DNA from: Bathymodiolus brooksi
Lineage: Eukaryota > Mollusca > Bivalvia > Mytilida > Modiolidae
DNA: 64,000 nucleotides
NCBI GenBank assembly: GCA_963680875.1
Contig: OY804583.1
Location: forward strand, 31,795,331 to 31,859,330
Reading direction: 5' to 3'
In this document: piece by piece, positions 43,701 to 58,361 of the stretch
Position numbering within the stretch: position 1 is the first letter of the stretch
Layout of the letters: every line of letters starts with the position of its first letter
Made by a program: the position numbers and the translations under genes
Notes under the pieces: generated by a model
What the model saw: the letters and a program-made list of their open reading frames with translations, nothing else
What the model was told of the DNA's origin: nothing
The model's database searches: none

Positions 43701-46230
43701 GTAATCAGACGCCATCAATATAAGAGAAAGACAGACAAAATAATGGCCAAAGGTTTGAAGATATCAAAAGTGTAGTAATCAGAAGCCATAAATATAAGAG
43801 AAAGACAGACAAAATAATGGCCAATGGTTTGAAGATATCAAAAGTGTAATAATCAGAAGTCATAAATATAAAAGAAAGACAGACAAAATAATGGCCAAAG
43901 GTTTGAAGATATCAAAAGTGTAGTAACCAGAAGCCATAAATATAAAAGAAAGACAGACAAAATAATGGCCAAAGATTTGAAGATATCAAAAGTGTAATAA
44001 CCAGAAGCCATAAATATAAAAGTAAGACAGACAAAATAATGGTCAAAGGTTTGAAGATATCAAAAGTGTAGTAATCAGAAGCCATAAATATAAAAGAAAG
44101 ACAGACAAAATAATGGTCAAAGGTTTGAAGATATCAAAAGTGTAGTAATCAGAAGTCATAAATATAGAAGAAAGACAGACAAAATAATGGCCAAAGGTTT
44201 GAAGATATCAAAAGTGTAGTAACCAGAAGCCATAAATATAAAAGAAAGACAGACAAAATAATGGTCAAAGGTTTGAAGATATCAAAAGTGTAGTAATCAG
44301 AATTCATAAATATAAAAGAAAGACAGACAAAATAATGGCCAAAGGTTTGAAGATATCAAAAGTGTAGTAATCAGAAACCATAAATATAAGAGAAAGACAG
44401 ACAAAATAATGGCCAAAGGTTTGAAGATATCAAAAGTGTAATCAGAAGCCATAAATATAAAAGAAAGACAGACAAAATAATGGTCAAAGGTTTGAAGATA
44501 TCAAAAGTGTAGTAATCAGAAGCCATAAATATAAGAGAAAGACAGACAAAATAATGGCCAAAGGTTTGAAGATATCAAAAGTGTAGTAATCAGAAGCCAT
44601 AAATATAAAAGAAAGACAGACAAAATAATGGCCAAAGATTTGAAGATATCAAAAGTGTAATAATCAGAAGCCATCAATATAAGAGAAAGACAGACAAAAT
44701 AATGGCCAATGGTTTGAAGATATCAAAAGTGTAGTAATCAGAAGCCATCAATATAAGAGAAAGACAGACAAAATAATGGCCAAAGGTTTGAAGATATCAA
44801 CAGTGTAGTAATCAGAAGCCATAAATATAAGAGAAAGACAGACAAAATAATGGCCAAAGGTTTGAAGATATCAAAAGTGTAGTAATCAGAAGTCATAAAT
44901 ATAAGAGAAAGACAGACAGAATAATGACCAATGGTTTGAAGATATCACAAGTGGAATCAGAAGCCATAAATATAAGAGAAAGACAGACAAAATAATGGCC
45001 AATGGTTTGAAGATATCAAAAGTGTAGTAATCAGACGCCATCAATATAAGAGAAAGACAGACAAAATAATGGCCAAAGGTTTGAAGATATCAAAAGTGTA
45101 GTAATCAGAAGCCATAAATATAAGAGAAAGACAGACAAAATAATGGCCAATGGTTTGAAGATATCAAAAGTGTAATAATCAGAAGTCATAAATATAAAAG
45201 AAAGACAGACAAAATAATGGCCAATGGTTTGAAGATATCAAAAGTGTAGTAATCAGAAGCCATAAATATAAGAGAAAGACAGACAAAATAATGGCCAAAG
45301 GTTTGAAGATATCAAAAGTGTAGTAACCAGAAGTCATAAATATAAGAGAAAGACAGACAAAATGATGGCCAAAGGTTTGAAGATATCAAAAGTGTAGTAA
45401 TCAGAAGTCATAAATATAAGAGAAAGACAGACAGAATAATGACCAATGGTTTGAAGATATCACAAGTGGAATCAGAAGCCATAAATATAAGAGAAAGACA
45501 GACAAAATAATGGCCAATGGTTTGAAGATATCAAAAGTGTAGTAATCAGAAGCCATAAATATAAGAGAAAGACAGACAAAATAATGGCCAATGGTTTGAA
45601 GATATCAAAAGTGTAATAATCAGAAGTCATAAATATAAAAGAAAGACAGACAAAATAATGGCCAATGGTTTGAAGATATCAAAAGTGTAGTAATCAGAAG
45701 CCATAAATATAAGAGAAAGACAGACAAGATAATGGCCAAAGGTTTGAAGATATCAAAAGTGTAGTAACCAGAAGCCATAAATATAAAAGAAAGACAGACA
45801 AAATAATGGCCAAAGGTTTGAAGATATCAAAAGTGTAATAACCAGAAGCCATAAATATAAAAGTAAGACAGACAAAATAATGGTCAAAGGTTTGAAGATA
45901 TCAAAAGTGTAGTAATCAGAAGCCATAAATATAAAAGAAAGACAGACAAAATAATGGTCAAAGGTTTGAAGATATCAAAAGTGTAGTAATCAGAAGTCAT
46001 AAATATAGAAGAAAGACAGACAAAATAATGGCCAAAGGTTTGAAGATATCAAAAGTGTAGTAACCAGAAGCCATAAATATAAAAGAAAGACAGACAAAAT
46101 AATGGTCAAAGGTTTGAAGATATCAAAAGTGTAGTAATCAGAATTCATAAATATAAAAGAAAGACAGACAAAATAATGGCCAAAGGTTTGAAGATATCAA
46201 AAGTGTAGTAATCAGAAACCATAAATATAA
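37390..46230 (+). repeat. 4,420-bp tandem duplication
   Basis: 37,390-41,810 and 41,811-46,230 match at constant offset 4,420: the aaaatgatgg marker is at 40,939 and 45,359, the 884-bp pair is present in both, and aagtggaatcag units are shared. One visible difference is cataaatataag at 39,219 against cataaaaataag at 43,639. The duplication happened after the 884-bp duplication it contains. Confidence 0.9.
37425..39190 (+). repeat. 884-bp (12-monomer) higher-order repeat, two copies
   Basis: Copies at about 37,425-38,305 and 38,306-39,190 share the run starting with tcagaaacaataaat, gtccaaagg and the short gtgtaatcagagctataaat unit. 12 x 74 less 4 bp equals 884. The same pair recurs at about 41,845-43,610 as part of the larger 4,420-bp duplication. 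Confidence 0.85.
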
Positions 46231-49095
46231 GAGAAAGACAGACAAAATAATGGCCAAAGGTTTGAAGATATCAAAAGTGTAGTAATCAGAAACCATAAAT
46301 ATAAGAGAAAGACAGACAAAATAATGGCCAAAGGTTTGAAGATATCAAAGGTGTAATCAGAAGCCATAAATATAAAAGAAAGACAGACAAAATAATAGCC
46401 AAAGGTTTGAAGATATCAAAAGTGTAGTAATCAGAAACCATAAATATAAGAGAAAGACAGACAAAATAATGGCCAATGGTTTGAAGATATCAAAAGTGTA
46501 ATAATCAGAAGTCATAAATATAAAAGAAAGACAGACAAAATAATGGCCAAAGGTTTGAAGATATCAAAAGTGTAGTAACCAGAAGCCATAAATATAAAAG
46601 AAAGACAGACAAAATAATGGCCAAAGATTTGAAGATATCAAAAGTGTAATAACCAGAAGCCATAAATATAAAAGTAAGACAGACAAAATAATGGTCAAAG
46701 GTTTGAAGATATCAAAAGTGTAGTAATCAGAAGCCATAAATATAAAAGAAAGACAGACAAAATAATGGTCAAAGGTTTGAAGATATCAAAAGTGTAGTAA
46801 TCAGAAGTCATAAATATAGAAGAAAGACAGACAAAATAATGGCCAAAGGTTTGAAGATATCAAAAGTGTAGTAACCAGAAGCCATAAATATAAAAGAAAG
46901 ACAGACAAAATAATGGTCAAAGGTTTGAAGATATCAAAAGTGTAGTAATCAGAATTCATAAATATAAAAGAAAGACAGACAAAATAATGGCCAAAGGTTT
47001 GAAGATATCAAAAGTGTAGTAATCAGAAACCATAAATATAAGAGAAAGACAGACAAAATAATGGCCAAAGGTTTGAAGATATCAAAAGTGTAATCAGAAG
47101 CCATAAATATAAAAGAAAGACAGACAAAATAATGGTCAAAGGTTTGAAGATATCAAAAGTGTAGTAATCAGAAGCCATAAATATAAGAGAAAGACAGACA
47201 AAATAATGGCCAAAGGTTTGAAGATATCAAAAGTGTAGTAATCAGAAGCCATAAATATAAAAGAAAGACAGACAAAATAATGGCCAAAGATTTGAAGATA
47301 TCAAAAGTGTAATAATCAGAAGCCATCAATATAAGAGAAAGACAGACAAAATAATGGCCAATGGTTTGAAGATATCAAAAGTGTAGTAATCAGAAGCCAT
47401 CAATATAAGAGAAAGACAGACAAAATAATGGCCAAAGGTTTGAAGATATCAACAGTGTAGTAATCAGAAGCCATAAATATAAGAGAAAGACAGACAAAAT
47501 AATGGCCAAAGGTTTGAAGATATCAAAAGTGTAGTAATCAGAAGTCATAAATATAAGAGAAAGACAGACAGAATAATGACCAATGGTTTGAAGATATCAC
47601 AAGTGGAATCAGAAGCCATAAATATAAGAGAAAGACAGACAAAATAATGGCCAATGGTTTGAAGATATCAAAAGTGTAGTAATCAGACGCCATCAATATA
47701 AGAGAAAGACAGACAAAATAATGGCCAAAGGTTTGAAGATATCAAAAGTGTAGTAATCAGAAGCCATAAATATAAGAGAAAGACAGACAAAATAATGGCC
47801 AATGGTTTGAAGATATCAAAAGTGTAATAATCAGAAGTCATAAATATAAAAGAAAGACAGACAAAATAATGGCCAATGGTTTGAAGATATCAAAAGTGTA
47901 GTAATCAGAAGCCATAAATATAAGAGAAAGACAGACAAAATAATGGCCAAAGGTTTGAAGATATCAAAAGTGTAGTAACCAGAAGTCATAAATATAAGAG
48001 AAAGACAGACAAAATGATGGCCAAAGGTTTGAAGATATCAAAAGTGTAGTAATCAGAAGTCATAAATATAAGAGAAAGACAGACAGAATAATGACCAATG
48101 GTTTGAAGATATCACAAGTGGAATCAGAAGCCATAAATATAAGAGAAAGACAGACAAAATAATGGCCAATGGTTTGAAGATATCAAAAGTGTAGTAATCA
48201 GAAGCCATAAATATAAGAGAAAGACAGACAAAATAATGGCCAATGGTTTGAAGATATCAAAAGTGTAATAATCAGAAGTCATAAATATAAAAGAAAGACA
48301 GACAAAATAATGGCCAATGGTTTGAAGATATCAAAAGTGTAGTAATCAGAAGCCATAAATATAAGAGAAAGACAGACAAGATAATGGCCAAAGGTTTGAA
48401 GATATCAAAAGTGTAGTAACCAGAAGCCATAAATATAAAAGAAAGACAGACAAAATAATGGCCAAAGGTTTGAAGATATCAAAAGTGTAATAACCAGAAG
48501 CCATAAATATAAAAGTAAGACAGACAAAATAATGGTCAAAGGTTTGAAGATATCAAAAGTGTAGTAATCAGAAGCCATAAATATAAAAGAAAGACAGACA
48601 AAATAATGGTCAAAGGTTTGAAGATATCAAAAGTGTAGTAATCAGAAGTCATAAATATAGAAGAAAGACAGACAAAATAATGGCCAAAGGTTTGAAGATA
48701 TCAAAAGTGTAGTAACCAGAAGCCATAAATATAAAAGAAAGACAGACAAAATAATGGTCAAAGGTTTGAAGATATCAAAAGTGTAGTAATCAGAATTCAT
48801 AAATATAAAAGAAAGACAGACAAAATAATGGCCAAAGGTTTGAAGATATCAAAAGTGTAGTAATCAGAAACCATAAATATAAGAGAAAGACAGACAAAAT
48901 AATGGCCAAAGGTTTGAAGATATCAAAAGTGTAGTAATCAGAAACCATAAATATAAGAGAAAGACAGACAAAATAATGGCCAAAGGTTTGAAGATATCAA
49001 AGGTGTAATCAGAAGCCATAAATATAAAAGAAAGACAGACAAAATAATAGCCAAAGGTTTGAAGATATCAAAAGTGTAGTAATCAGAAACCATAA
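43795..49095 (+). repeat. 2,652-bp tandem duplication
   Basis: The aataatagcc marker at 46,391 and 49,043, ggccaatggt at 43,819 and 46,471, and aaaatgatgg at 45,359 and 48,011 all have offset 2,652 (36 monomers less 12 bp). It reuses sequence from the second copy of the 4,420-bp duplication, so it is younger. Confidence 0.88.
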
Positions 49096-52000
49096 ATATA
49101 AGAGAAAGACAGACAAAATAATGGCCAAAGGTTTGAAGATATCAAAAGTGCAATCAAAAGCCATAAATATAAAAGAAAGACAGACAAAATAATGGCCAAA
49201 GGTTTGAAGATATCAAAAGTGTTATCAGAAGCCATAAATATAAAAGAAAGACAGACAAAATAATGGCTAAAGGTTTGAAGATATCAAAAGTGTGGTAATC
49301 AGAAACCATAAATATAAAAGAAAGACAGACAAAATAATGGTCAAAGGTTTGAAGATATCAAAAGTGTAGTAATCAGAAGTCATAAATATAAAAGAAAGAC
49401 AGACAAAATAATGGCCAAAGGTTTGAAGATATCAAAAGTGTAGTAATCAGAAGCCATAAATATAAAAGAAAGACAGACAAAATAATGGCCAAAGATTTGA
49501 AGATATCAAAAGTGTAATAATCAGAAGCCATCAATATAAGAGAAAGACAGACAAAATAATGGCCAATGGTTTGAAGATATCAAAAGTGTAGTAATCAGAA
49601 GCCATCAATATAAGAGAAAGACAGACAAAATAATGGCCAAAGGTTTGAAGATATCAAAAGTGTAGTAATCAGAAGCCATAAATATAAGAGAAAGACAGAC
49701 AAAATAATGGCCAAAGGTTTGAAGATATCAAAAGTGTAGTAATCAGAAGTCATAAATATAAGAGAAAGACAGACAGAATAATGACCAATGGTTTGAAGAT
49801 ATCACAAGTGGAATCAGAAGCCATAAATATAAGAGAAAGACAGACAAAATAATGGCCAATGGTTTGAAGATATCAAAAGTGTAGTAATCAGACGCCATCA
49901 ATATAAGAGAAAGACAGACAAAATAATGGCCAAAGGTTTGAAGATATCAAAAGTGTAGTAATCAGAAGCCATAAATATAAGAGAAAGACAGACAAAATAA
50001 TGGCCAATGGTTTGAAGATATCAAAAGTGTAATAATCAGAAGTCATAAATATAAAAGAAAGACAGACAAAATAATGGCCAATGGTTTGAAGATATCAAAA
50101 GTGTAGTAATCAGAAGCCATAAATATAAGAGAAAGACAGACAAAATAATGGCCAAAGGTTTGAAGATATCAAAAGTGTAGTAACCAGAAGCCATCAATAT
50201 AAAGGAAAGACAGACAAAATAATGGCCAAAGATTTGAAGATATCAAAAGTGTAATAACCAGAAGCCATAAATATAAAAGTAAGACAGACAAAATAATGGT
50301 CAAAGGTTTGAAGATATCAAAAGTGTAGTAATCAGAAGCCATAGATATAAAAGAAAGACAGACAAAATAATGGTCAAAGGTTTGAAGATATCAAAAGTGT
50401 AGTAATCAGAATTCATAAATATAAAAGAAAGACAGACAAAATAATGGCCAAAGGTTTGAAGATATCAAAAGTGTAGTAATCAGAAACCATAAATATAAGA
50501 GAAAGACAGACAAAATAATGGCCAAAGGTTTGAAGATATCAAAAGTGTAATCAGAATTCATAAATATAGAAGAAAGACAGACAAAATAATGGCCAAAGGT
50601 TTGAAGATATCAAAAGTGTAGTAACCAGAAGCCATAAATATAAAAGAAAGACAGACAAAATAATGGTCAAAGGTTTGAAGATATCAAAAGTGTAGTAATC
50701 AGAATTCATAAATATAAAAGAAAGACAGACAAAATAATGGCCAAAGGTTTGAAGATATCAAAAGTGTAGTAATCAGAAACCATAAATATAAGAGAAAGAC
50801 AGACAAAATAATGGCCAAAGGTTTGAAGATATCAAAAGTGTAATCAGAAGCCATAAATATAAAAGAAAGACAGACAAAATAATGGTCAAAGGTTTGAAGA
50901 TATCAAAAGTGTAGTAATCAGAAGTCATAAATATAAAAGAAAGACAGACAAAATAATGGCCAAAGGTTTGAAGATATCAAAAGTGTAGTAATCAGAAGCC
51001 ATAAATATAAAAGAAAGACAGACAAAATAATGGTCAAAGGTTTGAAGATATCAAAAGTGTAGTAATCAGAAGTCATAAATATAAAAGAAAGACAGACAAA
51101 ATAATGGCCAAAGGTTTGAAGATATCAAAAGTGTAGTAATCAGAAACCATAAATATAAGAGAAAGACAGACAAAATAATGGCCAAAGGTTTGAAGATATC
51201 AAAAGTGTAGTAATCAGAAGCCATAAATATAAAAGAAAGACAGACAAAATAATGACCAATGGTTTGAAGATATCAAAAGTGTAGTAATCAGACGCCATCA
51301 ATATAAGAGAAAGACAGACAAAATAATGGCCAAAGGTTTGAAGATATCAAAAGTGTAGTAATCAGAAGCCATAAATATAAGAGAAAGACAGACAAAATAA
51401 TGGCCAATGGTTTGAAGATATCAGAAGTGTAGTAACCAGAAGCCATAAATATAAGAGAAAGACAGACAAAATAATGACCAATGGTTTGAAGATATCAAAA
51501 GTGTGGTAATCAGACGCCATCAATATAAGAGAAAGACAGACAAAATAATGGCCAAAGGTTTGAAGATATCAAAAGTGTAGTAATCAGAAGCCATAAATAT
51601 AAGAGAAAGACAGACAAAATAATGGCCAATGGTTTGAAGATATCAAAAGTGTAGTAATCAGAAGCCATAAAAATAAGAGAAAGACAGACAAAATAATGGT
51701 CAAAGGTTTGCAGATATCAAAAGTGTAGTAATCAGAAGCCATAAATATAAGAGAAAGACAGACAAAATAATGGCCAAAGGTTTGAAGATATCAAAAGTGT
51801 AGTAATCAGAAGCCATAAATATAAGAGAAAGACAGACAAAATAATGGCCAAAGGTTTGAAGATATCAAAAGTGTAATAATCAGAAGCCATCAATATAAGA
51901 GAAAGACAGACAAAATAATGGCCAATGGTTTGAAGATATCAAAAGTGTAGTAATCAGAAGCCATCAATATAAGAGAAAGACAGAAAAAATAATGGCCAAA

Positions 52001-53179
52001 GGTTTGAAGATATCAGAAGTGTAGTAATCAGAAGCCATAAATATAAGAGAAAGACAGACAAAATAATGGCCAAAGGTTTGAAGATATCAAAAGTGTAGTA
52101 ATCAGAAGCCATAAATATAAGAGAAAGACAGACAAAATAATGGCCAAAGGTTTGAAGATATCACAAGTGGAATCAGAAGCCATAAATATAAGAGAAAGAC
52201 AGACAAAATAATGGCCAATGGTTTGAAGATATCAAAAGTGTAGTAATCAGACGCCATCAATATAAGAGAAAGACAGACAAAATAATGGCCAATGGTTTGA
52301 AGATATCAAAAGTGTAGTAATCAGAAGCCATAAATATAAGAGAAAGATAGACAAAATAATGGCCAAAGATTTGAAGATATCAAAAGTGTAATAATCAGAA
52401 GCCATAAATATAAAAGAAAGACAGACAAAATAATGGCCAAAGGTTTGAAGATATCAAAAGTGTAATAATCAGAAACCATAAATATAAGAGAAAGACAGAC
52501 AAAATAATGGCCAAAGGTTTGAAGATATCAAAAGTGTAATCATAGCTATAAATATAAGAGAAAGACAGACAAAATAATGGCCAAAGGTTTGAAGATATCA
52601 AAAGTGTAGTAACCAGAAGCCATAAATATAAAAGAAAGACAGACAAAATAATGGCCAAATGTTTGAAGATATCAAAAGTGTAATAATCAGAAGCCATAAA
52701 TATAAGAGAAAGACAGACAAAATAATGGCCAAAGGTTTGAAGATATCAAAAGTGTAGTAATCAGAAGCCATAAATATAAGAGAAAGACAGACAAAATAAT
52801 GGCCAAAGGTTTGAAGATATCAAAAGTGTGGTAATCAGAAGCCATAAATATAAGAGAAAGACAGACAAAATAATGGCCAAAGGTTTGAAGATATCAAAAG
52901 TGTAGTAATCAGAAGCCATCAATATAAAAGAAAGACAGACAAAATAATGGCCAAAGATTTGAAGATATCAAAAGTGTAATAATCAGAAGCCATCAATATA
53001 AGAGAAAGACAGACAAAATAATGGCCAATGGTTTGAAGATATCAAAAGTGTAGTAATCAGAAGCCATCAATATAAGAGAAAGACAGACAAAATAATGGCC
53101 AATGGTTTGAAGATATCAAAAGTGTAGTAATCAGAAGCCATAAATATAAGAGAAAGACAGACAAAATAATGGCCAAAGG

Positions 53180-54650
53180 TTTGAAGATATCAAAAGTGTA
53201 GTAACCAGAAGTCATAAATATAAGAGAAAGACAGACAAAATGATGGCCAAAGGTTTGAAGATATCAAAAGTGTAGTAATCAGAAGTCATAAATATAAGAG
53301 AAAGACAGACAGAATAATGACCAATGGTTTGAAGATATCACAAGTGGAATCAGAAGCCATAAATATAAGAGAAAGACAGACAAAATAATGGCCAATGGTT
53401 TGAAGATATCAAAAGTGTAGTAATCAGAAGCCATAAATATAAGAGAAAGACAGACAAAATAATGGCCAATGGTTTGAAGATATCAAAAGTGTAATAATCA
53501 GAAGTCATAAATATAAAAGAAAGACAGACAAAATAATGGCCAATGGTTTGAAGATATCAAAAGTGTAGTAATCAGAAGCCATAAATATAAGAGAAAGACA
53601 GACAAGATAATGGCCAAAGGTTTGAAGATATCAAAAGTGTAGTAACCAGAAGCAATAAATATAAAAGAAAGACAGACAAAATAATGGCCAAAGGTTTGAA
53701 GATATCAAAAGTGTAATAACCAGAAGCCATAAATATAAAAGTAAGACAGACAAAATAATGGTCAAAGGTTTGAAGATATCAAAAGTGTAGTAATCAGAAG
53801 CCATAAATATAAAAGAAAGACAGACAAAATAATGGTCAAAGGTTTGAAGATATCAAAAGTGTAGTAATCAGAAGTCATAAATATAGAAGAAAGACAGACA
53901 AAATAATGGCCAAAGGTTTGAAGATATCAAAAGTGTAGTAACCAGAAGCCATAAATATAAAAGAAAGACAGACAAAATAATGGTCAAAGGTTTGAAGATA
54001 TCAAAAGTGTAGTAATCAGAATTCATAAATATAAAAGAAAGACAGACAAAATAATGGCCAAAGGTTTGAAGATATCAAAAGTGTAGTAATCAGAAACCAT
54101 AAATATAAGAGAAAGACAGACAAAATAATGGCCAAAGGTTTGAAGATATCAAAAGTGAAGTAATCAGAAACCATAAATATAAGAGAAAGACAGACAAAAT
54201 AATGGCCAAAGGTTTGAAGATATCAAAGGTGTAATCAGAAGCCATAAATATAAAAGAAAGACAGACAAAATAATAGCCAAAGGTTTGAAGATATCAAAAG
54301 TGTAGTAATCAGAAACCATAAATATAAGAGAAAGACAGACAAAATAATGGCCAAAGGTTTGAAGATATCAAAAGTGCAATCAAAAGCCATAAATATAAAA
54401 GAAAGACAGACAAAATAATGGCCAAAGGTTTGAAGATATCAAAAGTGTTATCAGAAGCCATAAATATAAAAGAAAGACAGACAAAATAATGGCTAAAGGT
54501 TTGAAGATATCAAAAGTGTGGTAATCAGAAACCATAAATATAAAAGAAAGACAGACAAAATAATGGTCAAAGGTTTGAAGATATCAAAAGTGTAGTAATC
54601 AGAAGTCATAAATATAAAAGAAAGACAGACAAAATAATGGCCAAAGGTTT
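53180..54650 (+). repeat. Distant copy of 47,955-49,425 (offset 5,226 bp)
   Basis: aaaatgatgg at 53,237 (48,011 + 5,226) and the rare gtgcaatcaaaag unit at 54,376 (49,150 + 5,226) mark a roughly 1.45-kb match separated by about 3.7 kb of other monomers. This is best explained by a larger duplication later diversified, or by gene conversion. Confidence 0.75.
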
Positions 54651-54748
54651 GAAGATATCAAAAGGGTAATCAGAAGCCATAAATATAAAAGAAAGACAGA
54701 CAAAATAATGGTCAAAGGTTTGAAGATATCAAAAGTGTTGTAATCAGA

Positions 54749-54906
54749 ATTCATTACGGCTCAAAGGTTCCGGCTGTCACTATAACAGTATGTATAACAA
54801 TACTGGAACAAAATAGGTAAAATAGTTGTCAAAGCAGTACCAAACCGAGTGAAGCAAATGTCAAAAACAATTTTACGTCACACATTGATAAAAAAAAATT
54901 TGACAT
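54749..54906 (-). repeat. Family Z insert in satellite, copy 1
   Basis: Non-satellite sequence from attcattacggctcaaagg to aaatttgacat replaces gccataaatat within one monomer. The first 90 bp match the reverse complement of 21,447-21,536 with about 8 differences. The remaining ~65 bp (gcaaatgtcaaaaacaattt, tacgtcacacattgat) has no partner that I see in the window. Confidence 0.85.
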
Positions 54907-56584
54907 AAGAGAAAGACAGTCAAAATAATGGCCAAAGGTTTGAAGATATCAAAAGTGTAATAATCAGAAGCCATCAATATAAGAGAAAGACAGACAAAAT
55001 AATGGCCAAAGGTTTGAAGATATCAAAAGTGTAGTAATCAGAAGCCATATATATAAGAGAAAGACAGACAAAATAATGGCCAATGGTTTGAAGATATCAA
55101 AAGTGTAGTAATCAAAAGCCATCAATATAAGAGAAAGACAGACAAAATAATGGCCAAAGGTTTGAAGATATCAAAAGTGTAGTAATCAGACGCCATCAAT
55201 ATAAGAGAAAGACAGACAAAATAATGGCCAAAGGTTTGAAGATATCAAAAGTGTAGTAATCAGAAGCCATCAATATAAGAGAAAGACAGACAAAATAATG
55301 GCCAAAGGTTTGAAGATATCAAAAGTGTAATAATCAGAAGTCATAAATATAAAAGAAAGACAGACAAAATAATGGCTAAAGGTTTGAATATATCAAAAGT
55401 GTAGTAATCAGAAGTCATAAATATAAAAGAAAGACAGACAAAATAATGGCCAAAGGTTTGAAGTTATCAAAAGTGTGGTAATCAGAAACCATAAATATAA
55501 AAGAAAGACAGACAAAATAATGGTCAAAGGTTTGAAGATATCAAAAGTGTAGTAATCAGAAGCCATAAATATAAAAGAAAGACAGACAAAATAATGGTCA
55601 AAGGTTTGAAGATATCAAAAGTGTAGTAATCAAAAGTCATAAATATAGAAGAAAGACAGACAAAATAATGGCCAAAGGTTTGAAGATATCAAAGGTGTAG
55701 TAACCAGAAGCCATAAATATAAAAGAAAGACAGACAAAATAATGGTCAAAGGTTTGAAGATATCAAAAGTGTAGTAATCAGAAGTCATAAATATAAAAGA
55801 AAGACAGACAAAATAATGGCCAAAGGTTTGAAGATATCAAAAGTGTAGTAATCAGAATTCATAAATATAAAAGAAAGACAGACAAAATAATGGCCAAAGG
55901 TTTGAAGATATCAAAAGTGTAGTAATCAGAAACCATAAATATAAGAGAAAGACAGACAAAATAATGGCCAAAGGTTTGAAGATATCAAAAGTGAAGTAAT
56001 CAGAAACCATAAATATAAGAGAAAGACAGACAAAATAATGGCCAAAGGTTTGAAGATATCAAAGGTGTAATCAGAAGCCATAAATATAAAAGAAAGACAG
56101 ACAAAATAATAGCCAAAGGTTTGAAGATATCAAAAGTGTAGTAATCAGAAACCATAAATATAAGAGAAAGACAGACAAAATAATGGCCAAAGGTTTGAAG
56201 ATATCAAAAGTGCAATCAAAAGCCATAAATATAAAAGAAAGACAGACAAAATAATGGCCAAAGGTTTGAAGATATCAAAAGTGTTATCAGAAGCCATAAA
56301 TATAAAAGAAAGACAGACAAAATAATGGCTAAAGGTTTGAAGATATCAAAAGTGTGGTAATCAGAAACCATAAATATAAAAGAAAGACAGACAAAATAAT
56401 GGTCAAAGGTTTGAAGATATCAAAAGTGTAGTAATCAGAAGTCATAAATATAAAAGAAAGACAGACAAAATAATGGCCAAAGGTTTGAAGATATCAAAAG
56501 GGTAATCAGAAGCCATAAATATAAAAGAAAGACAGACAAAATAATGGTCAAAGGTTTGAAGATATCAAAAGTGTTGTAATCAGA

Positions 56585-56742
56585 ATTCATTACGGCTCAA
56601 AGGTTCCGGCTGTCACTATAACAGTATGTATAACAATACTGGAACAAAATAGGTAAAATAGTTGTCAAAGCAGTACCAAACCGAGTGAAGCAAATGTCAA
56701 AAACAATTTTACGTCACACATTGATAAAAAAAAATTTGACAT
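56585..56742 (-). repeat. Family Z insert in satellite, copy 2
   Basis: It looks identical to copy 1 apart from minor differences and sits 1,836 bp downstream, so it was made by duplication and not by a new insertion. Confidence 0.85.
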
Positions 56743-58201
56743 AAGAGAAAGACAGTCAAAATAATGGCCAAAGGTTTGAAGATATCAAATGTGTAATAAT
56801 CAAAAGCCATCAATATAAGAGAAAGACAGACAAAATAATGGCCAAAGGTTTGAAGATATCAAAAGTGTAGTAATCAGAAGCCATATATATAAGAGAAAGA
56901 CAGACAAAATAATGGTCAAAGGTTTGAAGATATCAAAAGTGTAGTAATCAGAAGCCATAAATATAAAAGAAAGACAGACAAAATAATGGTCAAAGGTTTG
57001 AAGATATCAAAAGTGTAGTAATCAGAAGTCATAAATATAAAAGAAAGACAGACAAAATAATGGCCAATGGTTTGAAGATATCAAAAGTGTAGTAATCAAA
57101 AGCCATCAATATAAGAGAAAGACAGACAAAATAATGGCCAAAGGTTTGAAGATATCAAAAGTGTAGTAATCAGACGCCATCAATATAAGAGAAAGACAGA
57201 CAAAATAATGGCCAAAGGTTTGAAGATATCAAAAGTGTAGTAATCAGAAGCCATCAATATAAGAGAAAGACAGACAAAATAATGGCCAAAGGTTTGAAGA
57301 TATCAAAAGTGTAATAATCAGAAGTCATAAATATAAAAGAAAGACAGACAAAATAATGGCTAAAGGTTTGAATATATCAAAAGTGTAGTAATCAGAAGTC
57401 ATAAATATAAAAGAAAGACAGACAAAATAATGGCCAAAGGTTTGAAGTTATCAAAAGTGTGGTAATCAGAAACCATAAATATAAAAGAAAGACAGACAAA
57501 ATAATGGTCAAAGGTTTGAAGATATCAAAAGTGTAGTAATCAGAAGCCATAAATATAAAAGAAAGACAGACAAAATAATGGTCAAAGGTTTGAAGATATC
57601 AAAAGTGTAGTAATCAAAAGTCATAAATATAGAAGAAAGACAGACAAAATAATGGCCAAAGGTTTGAAGATATCAAAGGTGTAGTAACCAGAAGCCATAA
57701 ATATAAAAGAAAGACAGACAAAATAATGGTCAAAGGTTTGAAGATATCAAAAGTGTAGTAATCAGAAGTCATAAATATAAAAGAAAGACAGACAAAATAA
57801 TGGCCAAAGGTTTGAAGATATCAAAAGGGTAGTAATCAGAAACCATAAATATAAGAGAAAGACAGACAAAATAATGGCCAAAGGTTTGAAGATATCAAAG
57901 GTGTAATCAGAAGCCATAAATATAAAAGAAAGACAGACAAAATAAAAGCCAAAGGTTTGAAGATATCAAAAGTGTAGTAATCAGAAACCATAAATATAAG
58001 AGAAAGACAGACAAAATAATGGCCAAAGGTTTGAAGATATCAAAAGTGCAATCAAAAGCCATAAATATAAAAGAAAGACAGACTAAATAATGGCCAAAGG
58101 TTTGAAGATATCAAAAGTGTAATCAGAAGCCATAAATATAAAAGAAAGACAGACAAAATAATGGCCAAAGGTTTGAAGATATCAAAAGTGTTGTAATCAG
58201 A

Positions 58202-58361
58202 ATTCATTACGGCTCAAAGGTTCCGGTTGTCACTATAGCAGTATGTATAACAATACTGGAACAAAATAGGTAAAATAGTTGTCAAAGCAGTACCAAACCC
58301 AGTGAAGCAAATGTCAAAAACAATTTTACGTCACACATTGATAAAAAAATATTTTTGACAT
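58202..58361 (-). repeat. Family Z insert in satellite, copy 3
   Basis: Variants are ccggttgtcactatagcagt and a longer aaaaaaatatttttgacat end, shared with the later copies. Confidence 0.85.

Larger units (their letters stand above)
54000..57820 (+). repeat. 1,836-bp duplication; second copy has two extra monomers
   Basis: gtgaag at 54,155 and 55,991 and the satellite inserts at 54,749 and 56,585 keep offset 1,836. Beyond about 56,910 the offset becomes 1,984 (ggtttgaatatatc at 55,381 and 57,365). The difference of 148 bp is exactly two monomers, a clear record of unequal exchange. Confidence 0.85.
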
